Shown here: piece by piece, positions 8,571 through 17,115 of the stretch
How the letters are laid out: the number at the start of each line of letters is the position of its first letter
How positions within the stretch are numbered: position 1 is the first letter of the stretch
Assembly: GCA_934718275.1 (NCBI GenBank)
Contig: CAKUZD010000004.1
Location: forward strand, 62,001 to 126,000
DNA length: 64,000 bases
Origin: an uncultured Candidatus Melainabacteria bacterium
GTDB taxonomy: Bacteria; Cyanobacteriota; Vampirovibrionia; Gastranaerophilales; Gastranaerophilaceae
Direction: 5' to 3'
The notes under the pieces: generated by a model
Told to the model about the DNA's origin: nothing
The model's input: the letters and a program-made list of their open reading frames with translations, nothing else
Databases searched by the model: none
Program-made: the position numbers and the translations under genes

Positions 8571-9521
8571 ATGGCGATATTAGAAGTGAAAAATTTGAAT
8601 TTAGGTTTTAATTGTGAATGCGGGTTTCGTCAAGCTTTGTTTGATGTTTCTTTTGATTTAGAAAAAGGGAAAATGTTAGCTCTTGTCGGAGAATCCGGAT
8701 GTGGAAAGTCTATTAGTTCAATGAGTATACTTAGGCTTTTACCTAAAACTGCTCAAATAACCGGTGGAGAAATAATTTATAATGGTAAAAACCTGTTAGC
8801 TGTTCCGATAAAACAAATGCAAAAAGTAAGAGGGGCTAAAATTGCTCTAATTCCGCAAGACCCTATGACATCTTTAAATCCGTTGTTTACAATAGGAAAT
8901 CAGTTGTTAGAAGTAATTAAAATTCATCAAAACTTAAAAGGAGAAGATGCTTATAAAAAAGCAATAGAGGCGCTTGAAGTTGTACAAATTCCATGTGCAA
9001 AAGAGAGGATGAAGGCTTATCCTCACGAGTTTTCCGGTGGAATGAAGCAACGCGCAATTATAGCCATGGCGTTGTGTTGTAATGCCGAAATTATTATTGC
9101 AGATGAACCGACAACGGCTTTAGATGTTACAATTCAGGCTCAAATAATGAGACTGTTAAAAGAAATTCAAAAAGAAAGAGATACTTCAATATTGCTAATT
9201 ACGCATGATTTAGCACTTGTTGGAGAAAATGCTGATGACGTTTCGGTAATGTATGCCGGGCGAATTGTAGAAAAAGCACCTTCAGCAGAATTTTTTGCAA
9301 ACCCGAAACATCCATATACACAGGCTCTATTGCGTTCTTTGCCATCTAATATAAATGCCAAATTAGAAACAATTCAAGGACAACCTCCATCAATATTACA
9401 AGAAATTTCCGGTTGTAGGTTTCATCCAAGGTGTAATAAATGTGGTGAGATTTGTACACACAAAGTACCAAATCTTGAAGAAATCAGATTTGGGCATTGT
9501 TGTGCTTGTTTTTATAAATAA
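8571..9521 (+). CDS. Oligopeptide/dipeptide ABC transporter ATP-binding protein (DppD/OppD type)
   Basis: ATPase subunit of a peptide or nickel ABC importer. Walker A is GESGCGKS, the Q-loop region is LIPQDPMTSLNPLFT, the ABC signature is FSGGMKQR, and Walker B is IIIADEPTTALD. The C-terminal oligopeptide-type extension has the Cys-containing GCRFHPRCNKCGEIC (HPRC signature). The ATG chosen is in frame six codons after an earlier ATG, and gives the family-typical start MAILEVKNL. No permease, binding protein or DppF partner is adjacent, so the gene is an orphan within this window; the partners are probably encoded elsewhere. Confidence 0.9.
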   Translation: MAILEVKNLNLGFNCECGFRQALFDVSFDLEKGKMLALVGESGCGKSISSMSILRLLPKTAQITGGEIIYNGKNLLAVPIKQMQKVRGAKIALIPQDPMTSLNPLFTIGNQLLEVIKIHQNLKGEDAYKKAIEALEVVQIPCAKERMKAYPHEFSGGMKQRAIIAMALCCNAEIIIADEPTTALDVTIQAQIMRLLKEIQKERDTSILLITHDLALVGENADDVSVMYAGRIVEKAPSAEFFANPKHPYTQALLRSLPSNINAKLETIQGQPPSILQEISGCRFHPRCNKCGEICTHKVPNLEEIRFGHCCACFYK

Positions 9522-10604
9522 TTATTTTGTATTGTTCTTATTTACGTGTGAAGGAGTGTCTTTAACAGGTTTTTCTCCCTTATTAAAACATTTTAGAGCA
9601 ATAGCCGCAATTGCAACAGCAGCGATACCTGCTCCGATTAAAATTGCTTTTGTTTTAGAAGCTTGTTTTTCTATAGCAGGTTTAAACCAATTTTTGTTAA
9701 TAAAAAGTTCTTCTGCGTTGTCGTAAAATATTTTGTTTAAAGCAGTATCTGCCTCTTTAGGCTTGTCTTTATAAAATTCGTTTACTGTGTTTTCTACAAA
9801 ATCTGCAAATTTTCCATAATTATTTTTGTCGCCCATTTCTGTAATTGGGGTGTCAGAACCAAATAAAATCCTATCTGCCCCAAGTTTTTCTAATGCATAT
9901 TTTATTGTATTTTTATTTTGTTCTGCATTGTCCCACAAATTTGTCAGCCATGATATGTCTACAAATAAATTTGATTTTCCTGAATTTATGGAATTTGAGA
10001 TGTCATCAATGGTTTTTAACATCTGTTCCGGTTGTGCGGCAAGATTAATATGGTATAGTACAAAAGGATGTTTAGGGTGATTTTCTGCTAGTTTTATAAT
10101 TTCGGTCGGGTTAGATTTTCCATCGTTAACAGAATGGAATACGCATGGAAGCCCTTTTTTTTCTGCAAGTGATACATATTTTGAGTAAATTTCAAAATTA
10201 TCTTTAATTGGTTGATTTGTGTTTGAGGGATGGAATTTCAAGCCATAAAATTTGTTTTCTTCAAGGAGTTGTTCTGCAACAGAAGTGTCTTGTGTAATTC
10301 CCGGTTGGCATGATAATAACGGGTATAGCTTTACATTTGAATTGTTTGGCATTGATTTAATTTCGCTTGCTGCATCGGTTTCTGAACAAAAAGTGTCTAC
10401 ACCTTGTGCATTCAGACCTGAAAGAGAGCTTACAAGGACTTTTGTGACATTGTTTGGAGCTACTGTATCAATAATATTTTGGGAATTATACGTAATTTTT
10501 TGTCCATTATCATACATTGTTCCGATATGTCCTTGTACATCAAATTTACGTCTGTTTGAACCGAATGATAAATTATTGTAGTAATTAATCCCCTGAATTT
10601 TCAT
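9522..10604 (-). CDS. Amidohydrolase-family metal-dependent hydrolase with C-terminal membrane anchor
   Basis: The 360-residue product carries a TIM-barrel amidohydrolase (amidohydro_2-like) domain. The motifs are GLKFHPSN, a metal-type His in PCVFHSVNDG, LYHIN, the catalytic Asp in RILFGSDTPITE, and the typical closing FYDNAEELF. The first metal motif is abbreviated (DVQGHIG rather than DxHxH), so metal content and activity are uncertain. After about residue 315 there is a hydrophobic helix (AILIGAGIAAVAIAAIAL) and a polar tail. No signal peptide is visible; it begins MKIQGINYYNNLSFG, resembling the start of the gene at 6707. GAGGGG precedes the ATG. Substrate unknown. Confidence 0.75.
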   Translation of the reverse strand: MKIQGINYYNNLSFGSNRRKFDVQGHIGTMYDNGQKITYNSQNIIDTVAPNNVTKVLVSSLSGLNAQGVDTFCSETDAASEIKSMPNNSNVKLYPLLSCQPGITQDTSVAEQLLEENKFYGLKFHPSNTNQPIKDNFEIYSKYVSLAEKKGLPCVFHSVNDGKSNPTEIIKLAENHPKHPFVLYHINLAAQPEQMLKTIDDISNSINSGKSNLFVDISWLTNLWDNAEQNKNTIKYALEKLGADRILFGSDTPITEMGDKNNYGKFADFVENTVNEFYKDKPKEADTALNKIFYDNAEELFINKNWFKPAIEKQASKTKAILIGAGIAAVAIAAIALKCFNKGEKPVKDTPSHVNKNNTK

Positions 10605-10646
10605 TTTATATACCCCTCTTAATATTTATAAATTTAGCTTTGCAGT

Positions 10647-11306
10647 TTACATGAAAAACCATAAAATAATTTTTGCATATTTGGCAATAAAAATAGCAGC
10701 AAAGCTGAATAAAAAGTCATACAGTATTTTTATTCCACTTTGAGAGTAAATCCATCCACCCATAAATGTGCCGCCATCATGTTTTAATCCGGCAATAAAC
10801 AACATATAAAGAATTCCAATAATATGAATTGTTAAAACGCCTACTAAAGCGGCATGTATAATGTTTCTGTTTGAAAAACCACTTTTTAAAATTGAACCTG
10901 CAAAAAATACTGCCGGAATATATGCTAATATATAACCAAAACTATACTCAAAAACATATTTTGGTCCTCCGCCAAGAGCAAAAACAGGAATTACGAAAAG
11001 ACCCAGTAAGATATATAGTAAAATGCTTGTAATTCCGAACTTTCTACCCAAAAATGCCCCAATAAACATTATTACAGGTACTTGTGGTATAAGTTTATAT
11101 GTATGAATAAAATCGTGAACACTCAGTTGTTGGCCGGAGAACAATCCGGAAGGGATTATAAAATGATTAACATTGAATTGTGTAAATGTTGCTAAAATCA
11201 TCAAAAAAGTACAACATAAAACAAGAAGTAAACTTCCAAACGATAATCTTATTCCTTCAACCTGTTTTTTTACAACTCTAATTTTTGGTTCGGCAGTGTT
11301 AGTCAT
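10647..11306 (-). CDS. bioY: BioY-family biotin transporter substrate-binding (S) component
   Basis: Integral membrane protein (219 residues, about six helices) of the BioY family, the biotin-capturing S component of ECF importers. Recognised stretches are VPVIMFIGAFLGRKFGITSILLYILLG, VIPVFALGGGP and FGYILAYIPAVFFAG. No EcfA/EcfT genes are near, so it would share a general energising module or work alone. The ATG overlaps the rimI stop as ATGA, so the two are translationally coupled. Biotin is the expected substrate from family membership only. Confidence 0.82.
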   Translation of the reverse strand: MTNTAEPKIRVVKKQVEGIRLSFGSLLLVLCCTFLMILATFTQFNVNHFIIPSGLFSGQQLSVHDFIHTYKLIPQVPVIMFIGAFLGRKFGITSILLYILLGLFVIPVFALGGGPKYVFEYSFGYILAYIPAVFFAGSILKSGFSNRNIIHAALVGVLTIHIIGILYMLFIAGLKHDGGTFMGGWIYSQSGIKILYDFLFSFAAIFIAKYAKIILWFFM

Positions 11307-11836
11307 AAAATATTTATTTTCCCCTTCAAAACAGCGATATTTTTTTCATATCCTATTTTAAATTTATCGTAAAAAATATTTTCTGTCCACATTATTAAGG
11401 CATCTTCATTATTATCTTGATAATATCCCTTTCTTGTTCCAAGGGATTTGAAACCGTATTTTTCGTATAGGGCTATTGCCGGTTTATTTCCAACTCTGAC
11501 TTCAAGTGTAATATATTTTGCCATATTTTTATAACATTCATTAATAATGGTTATTAACATTGTTTCTCCAATATGTTTCTGTCTGAAATCAGGACTTACT
11601 GCTATATTGGTAATGTGGGCTTCTTCTAATATTTGCCAACAACCGCAATATGCAATTAGGTTTCCTGTTTCATCAAAAACGCTGAAATATTTGGCTAAAT
11701 CGTTAGACAATTCACCTAAAAAAGAGTCTTTTGACCAATGGTGAGGTCCGTAAACTTTTTCTTCAATAGAAATAACGGAATCAATATCGGATTTTTCCAT
11801 CGGTTTAATTTTTATAGATAAAATATCCTGTTCCAT
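11303..11836 (-). CDS. rimI: GNAT N-acetyltransferase, RimI-like (ribosomal protein S18 alanine acetyltransferase)
   Basis: A GNAT-fold protein of 177 residues. The RimI-like features are an N-terminal PMEKSDIDSVISIEE block, the typical AHITNIAVSPDFRQKHIG acetyl-CoA motif (a variant of the Q/RxxGxG/A loop), LEVRVGNKPAIALYEKYGFKSLGTRKGYY, and NEDALIMW. RimI acetylates the N-terminal alanine of ribosomal protein S18. The last 20-25 residues extend past the usual end of RimI. It is upstream of and overlaps bioY by four bases. No clear ribosome site is visible before the ATG. Assignment to RimI rather than another GNAT is probable. Confidence 0.8.
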   Translation of the reverse strand: MEQDILSIKIKPMEKSDIDSVISIEEKVYGPHHWSKDSFLGELSNDLAKYFSVFDETGNLIAYCGCWQILEEAHITNIAVSPDFRQKHIGETMLITIINECYKNMAKYITLEVRVGNKPAIALYEKYGFKSLGTRKGYYQDNNEDALIMWTENIFYDKFKIGYEKNIAVLKGKINIL

Positions 11837-12033
11837 AAGTTGATTTTAGCATAAATATATTGTGTGAGTAATGCAACAATTATATTTATGAATTATATTT
11901 ATGTTTTTTATAAGCAAATTATAATCTTAAAAAATTCCCACATTTTACTATTTTATACTTATACCTAAAGGGGATTATTTTGAGTGAAAAAAGTTTTAAA
12001 ATCTACATATAACATATTTGTGGAGTGATTATC

Positions 12034-12342
12034 ATGCTAATGGGAAATGATTGCCATGATTGCGGTAAATACAATCGTTTGGAAATGAAAAATGTAAATA
12101 AAGATATTCTTGCTTGGCTTGAAGATATTGTAGAAGAAAATAATAGTCGTATAGAAAAAAAAGAATGGAAAAGTAAATACAATAGTTATGTGGTTTATGA
12201 TTACGAACCGTTTTGTACGGATGGTTTTGAAATAAATCTTGTTATTACATCTTATAATGCGGCATATTTGAATTTTATAAAATATCTTTATGATGAAAAA
12301 ATAAGCACAATAGAATATTTAAATAGCTGCATTGGCGTTTAA
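12034..12342 (+). CDS. Small protein of unknown function
   Basis: I do not recognise a family. The start chosen is the ATG eight bases after GGAG; a GTG nine bases earlier would add three residues. The product (about 102 residues) opens with a CxxC pair (NDCHDCGKY), then a charged helical section (VNKDILAWLEDIVEENNSRI), and a C-terminal part with many aromatics. It has no signal peptide or membrane helix. Only one Cys pair is seen near the start, so metal binding is speculative. Confidence 0.55.
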   Translation: MLMGNDCHDCGKYNRLEMKNVNKDILAWLEDIVEENNSRIEKKEWKSKYNSYVVYDYEPFCTDGFEINLVITSYNAAYLNFIKYLYDEKISTIEYLNSCIGV

Positions 12343-12350
12343 AAAAAAGA

Positions 12351-12377
12351 CAGACCGAAAATTAATTTTTCGGTCTG
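12351..12377. terminator. Bidirectional terminator between convergent genes
   Basis: CAGACCGAAAA and its exact complement form an 11-bp stem, with a stronger U tract on the minus strand (the A run before 12351). It serves the two convergent small genes. Confidence 0.8.
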
Positions 12378-12411
12378 CTTTAAATGTTTAAAAGTTTATA
12401 ATAAGTTATTC

Positions 12412-12696
12412 TTAACCTTCAGCATTTTCGTGTTCTTTTGTAAAGCAATCTTTGCAATAGACTTCTTTGCCTGGAATAGGTTTGAACGGAACTTGCGTTT
12501 GAGCACCACATTTTGAACAAACAGCATCATACATTCTTCTTTTTCTTCTGTTGTTGTTTCTGCGATTTTTCCTGCATTCCGGACATCTTTTTGGTTTGTT
12601 TACCAAACCTTTTTCAGCATAAAATTCTTGTTCACCTGCAGTGAAGATGAATTCTGCGCCGCAATCTTCACATACAAGTTTTTCATCTTGGTACAT
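12412..12696 (-). CDS. Double zinc-ribbon protein
   Basis: A 94-residue protein with eight cysteines in CxxC pairs: LVCEDCG, RCPECRK, AVCSKCG and YCKDCF. This indicates two zinc ribbons, the second being of the CxxC-x(n)-CxxC class. A very basic segment (KNRRNNNRRKRRMYD) joins them and could bind nucleic acid. The family (probable zinc-binding, zf-trcl type) is common in bacteria, with no settled function. An AGGAGA ribosome site lies just before the ATG. Confidence 0.78.
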   Translation of the reverse strand: MYQDEKLVCEDCGAEFIFTAGEQEFYAEKGLVNKPKRCPECRKNRRNNNRRKRRMYDAVCSKCGAQTQVPFKPIPGKEVYCKDCFTKEHENAEG

Positions 12697-12876
12697 TTGT
12701 CTTCTCCTAGTTTTAAATGGTACTTTAAAGAAACCTTTTGCAAAATTCCTTTAGCTCCTTTTATTATACACTTTTTTTTGAAAATATGCAATAGGTCAAG
12801 AAATATGGCGGATTTTAACTTTAAAATAGATTTTTTAAAGCTTGCACTGCGTGTTAAAATATGCTAGGCTCTTGCT

Positions 12877-13635
12877 ATGATTACTAAAATAGAAATAAAT
12901 AAATTGGTTAAGGAATACGAAACAGTTGATTTTATAAAAGATGATCCTGTTCAATTTCCACATAGGTTTGTTAATAACAAAAAAGATTGTGAAATTGCGG
13001 GTTTTATAGCTTCTTTGCTTGCTTATGGTAATAGAAAAGTTTTTATTAAAAAATTGAATGAGTTGTTTGATTTGATGCAAAATGAGCCATTAAATTTTAT
13101 TACCAATTTTGAACCTGAATTATTAGGTAGTTTTAATTATCGTTTTGGGACAACAGAAGATTTTTGTGAAATTTTTAATATTATCTCCAATCTTTATAAA
13201 AATGATGGTGGATTAGAAGATTTATTTAAATACGGTTATGAGAACAAAAATGGGAATGAAAATTACATAAATTTTGTTCCAATTACAGATTACTTTTACT
13301 CAATGTTTTCTGAAAAAGCAGGTCAAGGCGCATATTTTATGATTCCTAATCCCAAAAACGGTGGTGCGATGAAACGCATGTGCATGTTTTTGCGATGGAT
13401 GATACGAAAAGGACCGGTTGATTTAGGTATTTGGAGTTTTATGAAACCATCAGAACTTCTTATTCCGCTTGATACGCATGTTGCCAGATTGTCGAGGGAG
13501 ATGGGGCTTTTGACAAGAAAATCAAATGATTTTAAATCAGTAATTGAAATTACTGAAAATTTGAAAGAATTTGATGCTGCAGACCCAATTAAGTATGATT
13601 TTGCTATGTTTGGGTATGGAGTTAATAACAAATAA
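12877..13635 (+). CDS. TIGR02757/DUF2400-family protein
   Basis: A 252-residue protein that I place in the TIGR02757 family from conserved blocks: IAGFIASLLAYGNRKVF, RMCMFLRWMIRKGPVDLGIW, the signature LIPLDTHVARLSREMGLLTRK, and AADPIKYDFAMFGYG. The family is widespread in Bacteroidetes and other anaerobes, and the C-terminal half has a fold-level resemblance to helix-hairpin-helix DNA glycosylases (LDTH-type motif). Its role is unknown. Length is normal. Only a weak ribosome site precedes the ATG. Confidence 0.8.
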   Translation: MITKIEINKLVKEYETVDFIKDDPVQFPHRFVNNKKDCEIAGFIASLLAYGNRKVFIKKLNELFDLMQNEPLNFITNFEPELLGSFNYRFGTTEDFCEIFNIISNLYKNDGGLEDLFKYGYENKNGNENYINFVPITDYFYSMFSEKAGQGAYFMIPNPKNGGAMKRMCMFLRWMIRKGPVDLGIWSFMKPSELLIPLDTHVARLSREMGLLTRKSNDFKSVIEITENLKEFDAADPIKYDFAMFGYGVNNK

Positions 13636-13745
13636 AATAAAATTTTTTTTGGTTAAACAAATTTTAATATTATTTCCGTTTTTGTCTTGATTTATAATTT
13701 TTATTATTTATAATTTTTCTATAAAATAAGTAAAAGGAGAAAGAT

Positions 13746-13916
13746 ATGTTAAATTTGCAGCTAAAACAAGAGATTATTAAAACAATAGATATTACAAGAC
13801 AATCAGTAAAAAATAATTTAGATATTACGCTTGAGAGTTATACGGAAATTATAGGGCGCTTGGATTTATTAACCTATTTAGTTGTTAATTGCGATAAAAA
13901 TAGTCTGAATACATAA
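13746..13916 (+). CDS. Small ORF (56 residues) with strong ribosome site
   Basis: A 57-codon frame opens two bases after AAAAGGAGAAAGAT, the kind of ribosome site used by real genes here. The product is MLNLQLKQEIIKTIDITRQS followed by a charged helical stretch and a hydrophobic tail (LLTYLVVNC). I recognise no family; it could be a small regulatory or structural protein. It lies alone between the TIGR02757 gene and the CtpA protease. Confidence 0.5.
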   Translation: MLNLQLKQEIIKTIDITRQSVKNNLDITLESYTEIIGRLDLLTYLVVNCDKNSLNT

Positions 13917-14073
13917 TGAAAAGTTCCTTTTTTTGAATAATTATGGTATTATAAAATCAAAAACTTTTAATGCTCAAAAATTGCAAATTAGGAAACTTTT
14001 TTATTAAAACAACATCTTAATAAATAAGTTGTGCAACAAAAAGGTTAAGAGTATTTGGAGGAAATATCAAAGA

Positions 14074-15294
14074 ATGAGAAATATTATGAAGAAAAGTATT
14101 ATATTTTTGGGAGCATTTTTGCTTTTATCAGGTTGGGTTATTAGAGATAATGTATTTGCATATAGTCCTGTAGATTTGTATGATAATGTTTGGAGATTGA
14201 TTAACAGTAAATTTGTTGACCAATCAAATAATCAGCAAAATTGGGCTAAATGGCGTCACAAGTATGATAATCAAATTCATACAAATGAAGATGCTTATGT
14301 TGCGATAAATACAATGGTTGCGAGTTTGAATGATCCATATACAAAATTTTTAGATCCTAAAGAATTTGCGGATGAAACAAGTTCTATTAAAGGGTCATTG
14401 AAGGGTATCGGTATTCAGATAGGTGTGAAAGACGGGAAATTAATGGTTATTGCTCCGATTGAAGATACTCCTGCAGAAAGAGCCGGACTTCAAGCAGATG
14501 ATGAAATTTTGGAAATTGATGGGGTTAGTACAAAAGGTATTACTGTAGACAAGGCCGCAGATAAAATTAGAGGAAAAGAAGGAACGCAGGTTACTTTACT
14601 TGTAAAACGCAAAGATGTAGCACCAAAAGCTTATACAATTACACGTGCTGAAATAGAGATAAAATCAATATCTCAAAAATTGCCAACAGATATGAAAATT
14701 CCTAATGATTTCTGTTACATAAGGTTGAGCTCATTTATTAGCAGAAATGCAGCTACAGAATTTGGTAATATTTTGAATAATAATAGAGATAAAAAAGGTT
14801 TTATAGTTGACTTAAGGTCAAATCCGGGTGGACTTTTAACGAATGCGATTTATATTTCGGACATGTTTCTTGACGGAGGTACGATTGTAAGTACGGTAGA
14901 TAGAGACGGTTATAAAGAAACTCAAAGAGCTTCTTCCGGAGTTTATACCAAGAAACCTGTAGTTGTATTGATTAATAAAGGGTCTGCTTCTGCTTCAGAA
15001 ATCTTCTCAGGGGCTATGAAAGATAATCACAGGGCTGTAATTATTGGAGAACAGTCATTTGGAAAAGGATTAGTCCAAGAAATTAATAAATTACCTTATG
15101 ATGCAGGTATAAATATCACAATTCAAAAATATTTGACTCCAAATGGAACAGATATTAACAAAAAGGGTATTACTCCTGACGTAGTAGTTAAGCTAACAGA
15201 AGAAGATGTAAAAAATAAAAATGATTTACAGTTGAAAAAAGCAGTCGAAATATTGAGTAAAATGACGAATGGGCAATCAATTGCAATATACTAA
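14074..15294 (+). CDS. ctpA: S41-family carboxy-terminal processing protease (CtpA/Prc)
   Basis: Exported serine protease that trims or degrades envelope proteins from their C-termini. The start chosen (MRNIMKKSIIFLGAF) lies 12 bases after GGAGG; ATG at 14086 is an alternative, and either gives a signal peptide ending near VFAYS. A PDZ domain follows (about residues 105-180: SLKGIGIQIGV, DTPAERAGLQADDEILEIDG). The S41 core then shows DLRSNPGGLL, the catalytic Ser in NKGSASASEIFSGA, and the catalytic Lys in GEQSFGKGLVQ. Length (about 407 residues) is normal. It stands as a single gene. Confidence 0.95.
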   Translation: MRNIMKKSIIFLGAFLLLSGWVIRDNVFAYSPVDLYDNVWRLINSKFVDQSNNQQNWAKWRHKYDNQIHTNEDAYVAINTMVASLNDPYTKFLDPKEFADETSSIKGSLKGIGIQIGVKDGKLMVIAPIEDTPAERAGLQADDEILEIDGVSTKGITVDKAADKIRGKEGTQVTLLVKRKDVAPKAYTITRAEIEIKSISQKLPTDMKIPNDFCYIRLSSFISRNAATEFGNILNNNRDKKGFIVDLRSNPGGLLTNAIYISDMFLDGGTIVSTVDRDGYKETQRASSGVYTKKPVVVLINKGSASASEIFSGAMKDNHRAVIIGEQSFGKGLVQEINKLPYDAGINITIQKYLTPNGTDINKKGITPDVVVKLTEEDVKNKNDLQLKKAVEILSKMTNGQSIAIY

Positions 15295-15330
15295 ATACAG
15301 TTATAAATAATAAAAAAAGACGGAGAATTA

Positions 15331-15479
15331 ATTGAAACCCTAAAACTGGACAAAGTAAAAAAGTCGGTTTTGGGGTTTTAATATATAAGTAGGTATGAAT
15401 AAAAAGAAAACCTTACACAGCCCACGACAAAGAAGAATTATTCAAATCAATGCTATGTACAAAATTAAAAGGTTTATAG
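15331..15479 (+). pseudogene. Relic of an IS3-like insertion sequence left end
   Basis: This non-coding gap holds CCCTAAAACTGGACA, resembling an IS3-family terminal repeat, and a hairpin formed with a nearby GGTTTTGGGGTTT. A short open frame follows, starting near 15395. Read in a second frame from 15408, it gives KPYTAHDKEELFKSML, resembling the start of an IS3 OrfA helix-turn-helix (KKKRYTxExKEE-type), before a stop. There is no OrfB. It is best read as a degraded insertion sequence remnant; a terminator for ctpA is an alternative reading of the hairpin. Confidence 0.4.
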
Positions 15480-15492
15480 TAAAATAAAAAAC

Positions 15493-16041
15493 ATGAAAAA
15501 GAATATTATATTGATTGGTATGATGGGTTGTGGAAAAACTACAATCGGTAGTGAATTGAGTAGAGAACTGCCAAGTTACAAATATATAGATATTGATGCC
15601 GAAATTGAAAAAAGTACACAAAAAAAAATATCAGAGATTTTTTTGAAACATGGTGAAGCTTTTTTTAGAATGTTGGAAACCGAAAAAGTAAAACAATTTT
15701 GTAATGGTGAAAAAGCTATTATATCCGTTGGGGGAGGAGCATTTGAGAGTCTTGAAAACAGGAGGTTGATGCTTGATACTTCACATGTAATTTACCTTAA
15801 AGCTACTCCTCAAGAAATTTATAATCGTATAATGACTGAGGTTTTGGGAACTGATATAAGTTATACAAATGCAATTGGTAGGAAACGACCATTATTAAAA
15901 AAGAATTTTTCGGTTGAGAAAATTTCGGGTATTATGCAATTACGCTCAAAAAATTATGAAAAAGCGGATATTACAGTTGATACAACAGGGAAAAGTCCCT
16001 ATGATGTGGTGAAAGAAATTCTTGGAGCACTAAATGGTTAG
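15493..16041 (+). CDS. aroK: Shikimate kinase
   Basis: P-loop kinase that phosphorylates shikimate at O3 in aromatic amino acid synthesis. The Walker A is GMMGCGKTTIGSEL, the shikimate-binding DIDAEIE and GEAFFRMLE follow, then the conserved VGGGAFE and the lid-region Arg in GRKRPLL. Length (182 residues) fits. It overlaps aroB by eight bases, so the two are one operon. No clear ribosome site is visible, and an insertion-sequence relic lies just upstream. Confidence 0.93.
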   Translation: MKKNIILIGMMGCGKTTIGSELSRELPSYKYIDIDAEIEKSTQKKISEIFLKHGEAFFRMLETEKVKQFCNGEKAIISVGGGAFESLENRRLMLDTSHVIYLKATPQEIYNRIMTEVLGTDISYTNAIGRKRPLLKKNFSVEKISGIMQLRSKNYEKADITVDTTGKSPYDVVKEILGALNG

Positions 16042-17101
16042 TCTTTTTGTAAAAATAAATTCTGAACAAAAAATTTATCCGATTTTGATTGAGAGTGAAG
16101 AAATTTCTGTATTTGCTCAGAAAATTCTTGCTACAGTAAAAGGTCAGAAATATCTTGTGGTTATTTCAGAAAAGGTTGACAGGTTATATGGGAAAATTCT
16201 TGGTATTCCTAAGGAAAATAAATTTGTCTTGAAAGATGGCGAGAAAGAAAAGAATTTTAAAAATTATGAGAAGATTTTGAATTGTGCATTGAAAATGAAG
16301 CTAACAAGAAAAGATGCAATTGTTGCAATTGGGGGTGGGGTTGTTGGTGATATGGCAGGGTTTGCAGCCGCAACATATATGAGAGGGATTGATTTTATTC
16401 AAATTCCAACAACTTTGCTTGCTTGTGTTGATAGTTCTGTTGGTGGCAAAACTGCAATTGATACTAAATTTGGAAAAAATCTTGTTGGAGCATTTTATCA
16501 ACCAAAGATTGTGTTAATTAATCCGAAATTCTTGAAAACCCTTGATGATAGACAATTTAAGACAGGCATGGGAGAGGTTGTAAAATATTCGTTTATTGAA
16601 AAAAGTTGTAAATGTGACGATGAACTTCATCTAACTAATTTTATATCAGAGAAATATGAGCAAATTTTGGAACGCAAAGAAAAAGTTCTTGCTCAGTTGA
16701 TTGAAATTTGTGTCAGATTAAAAATTTCTGTTGTTCAAAAAGATGAAAAAGAAAGTGGATTGAGGCGAATTTTAAATTTTGGACATACTTATGGACATGC
16801 AATCGAAAAGATTACAAAATATAAAAAATATACTCATGGTGAAGCTGTTGTTGAAGGTATAAAATTTGCATTTAATTTAGCATTAAAACAAAATTTGATA
16901 GACAAAAATTATAAATTTTTGGCGGAAGACATCATAAAAAAATATAATTTTCGAGAAATTCCAAAATTTAACATGAAAAAAATGGTTGAATTTATGCAAA
17001 TGGACAAAAAAGCAACAGCAAACTCAATAGTTTTTGTATTGCCTACTGACTATTCTCAGGTTGAAGTATTTGAAGTTTCTCCTGAAAGTTTGCTAAAGTA
17101 G
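16034..17101 (+). CDS. aroB: 3-dehydroquinate synthase
   Basis: Converts DAHP to 3-dehydroquinate, the second step of the shikimate pathway, with NAD and a divalent metal. The signature VAIGGGVVGDMAGFAAATYMRG is present, followed by QIPTTLLACVDSSVGGKTAID, GAFYQPKIVL, GMGEVVKYS, and the metal-binding RILNFGHTYGHAIE. Length (355 residues) is normal. It starts inside the end of aroK, which couples translation. It is convergent with the GGDEF gene. Confidence 0.96.
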   Translation: MVSLFVKINSEQKIYPILIESEEISVFAQKILATVKGQKYLVVISEKVDRLYGKILGIPKENKFVLKDGEKEKNFKNYEKILNCALKMKLTRKDAIVAIGGGVVGDMAGFAAATYMRGIDFIQIPTTLLACVDSSVGGKTAIDTKFGKNLVGAFYQPKIVLINPKFLKTLDDRQFKTGMGEVVKYSFIEKSCKCDDELHLTNFISEKYEQILERKEKVLAQLIEICVRLKISVVQKDEKESGLRRILNFGHTYGHAIEKITKYKKYTHGEAVVEGIKFAFNLALKQNLIDKNYKFLAEDIIKKYNFREIPKFNMKKMVEFMQMDKKATANSIVFVLPTDYSQVEVFEVSPESLLK

Positions 17102-17115
17102 TTAAGATTATTAAT

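Noticed and set aside
11879..11903. Direct repeat ATTATATTTATG as an iteron or attachment site
   Set aside because: Only two copies in AT-rich sequence; chance repetition is likely.
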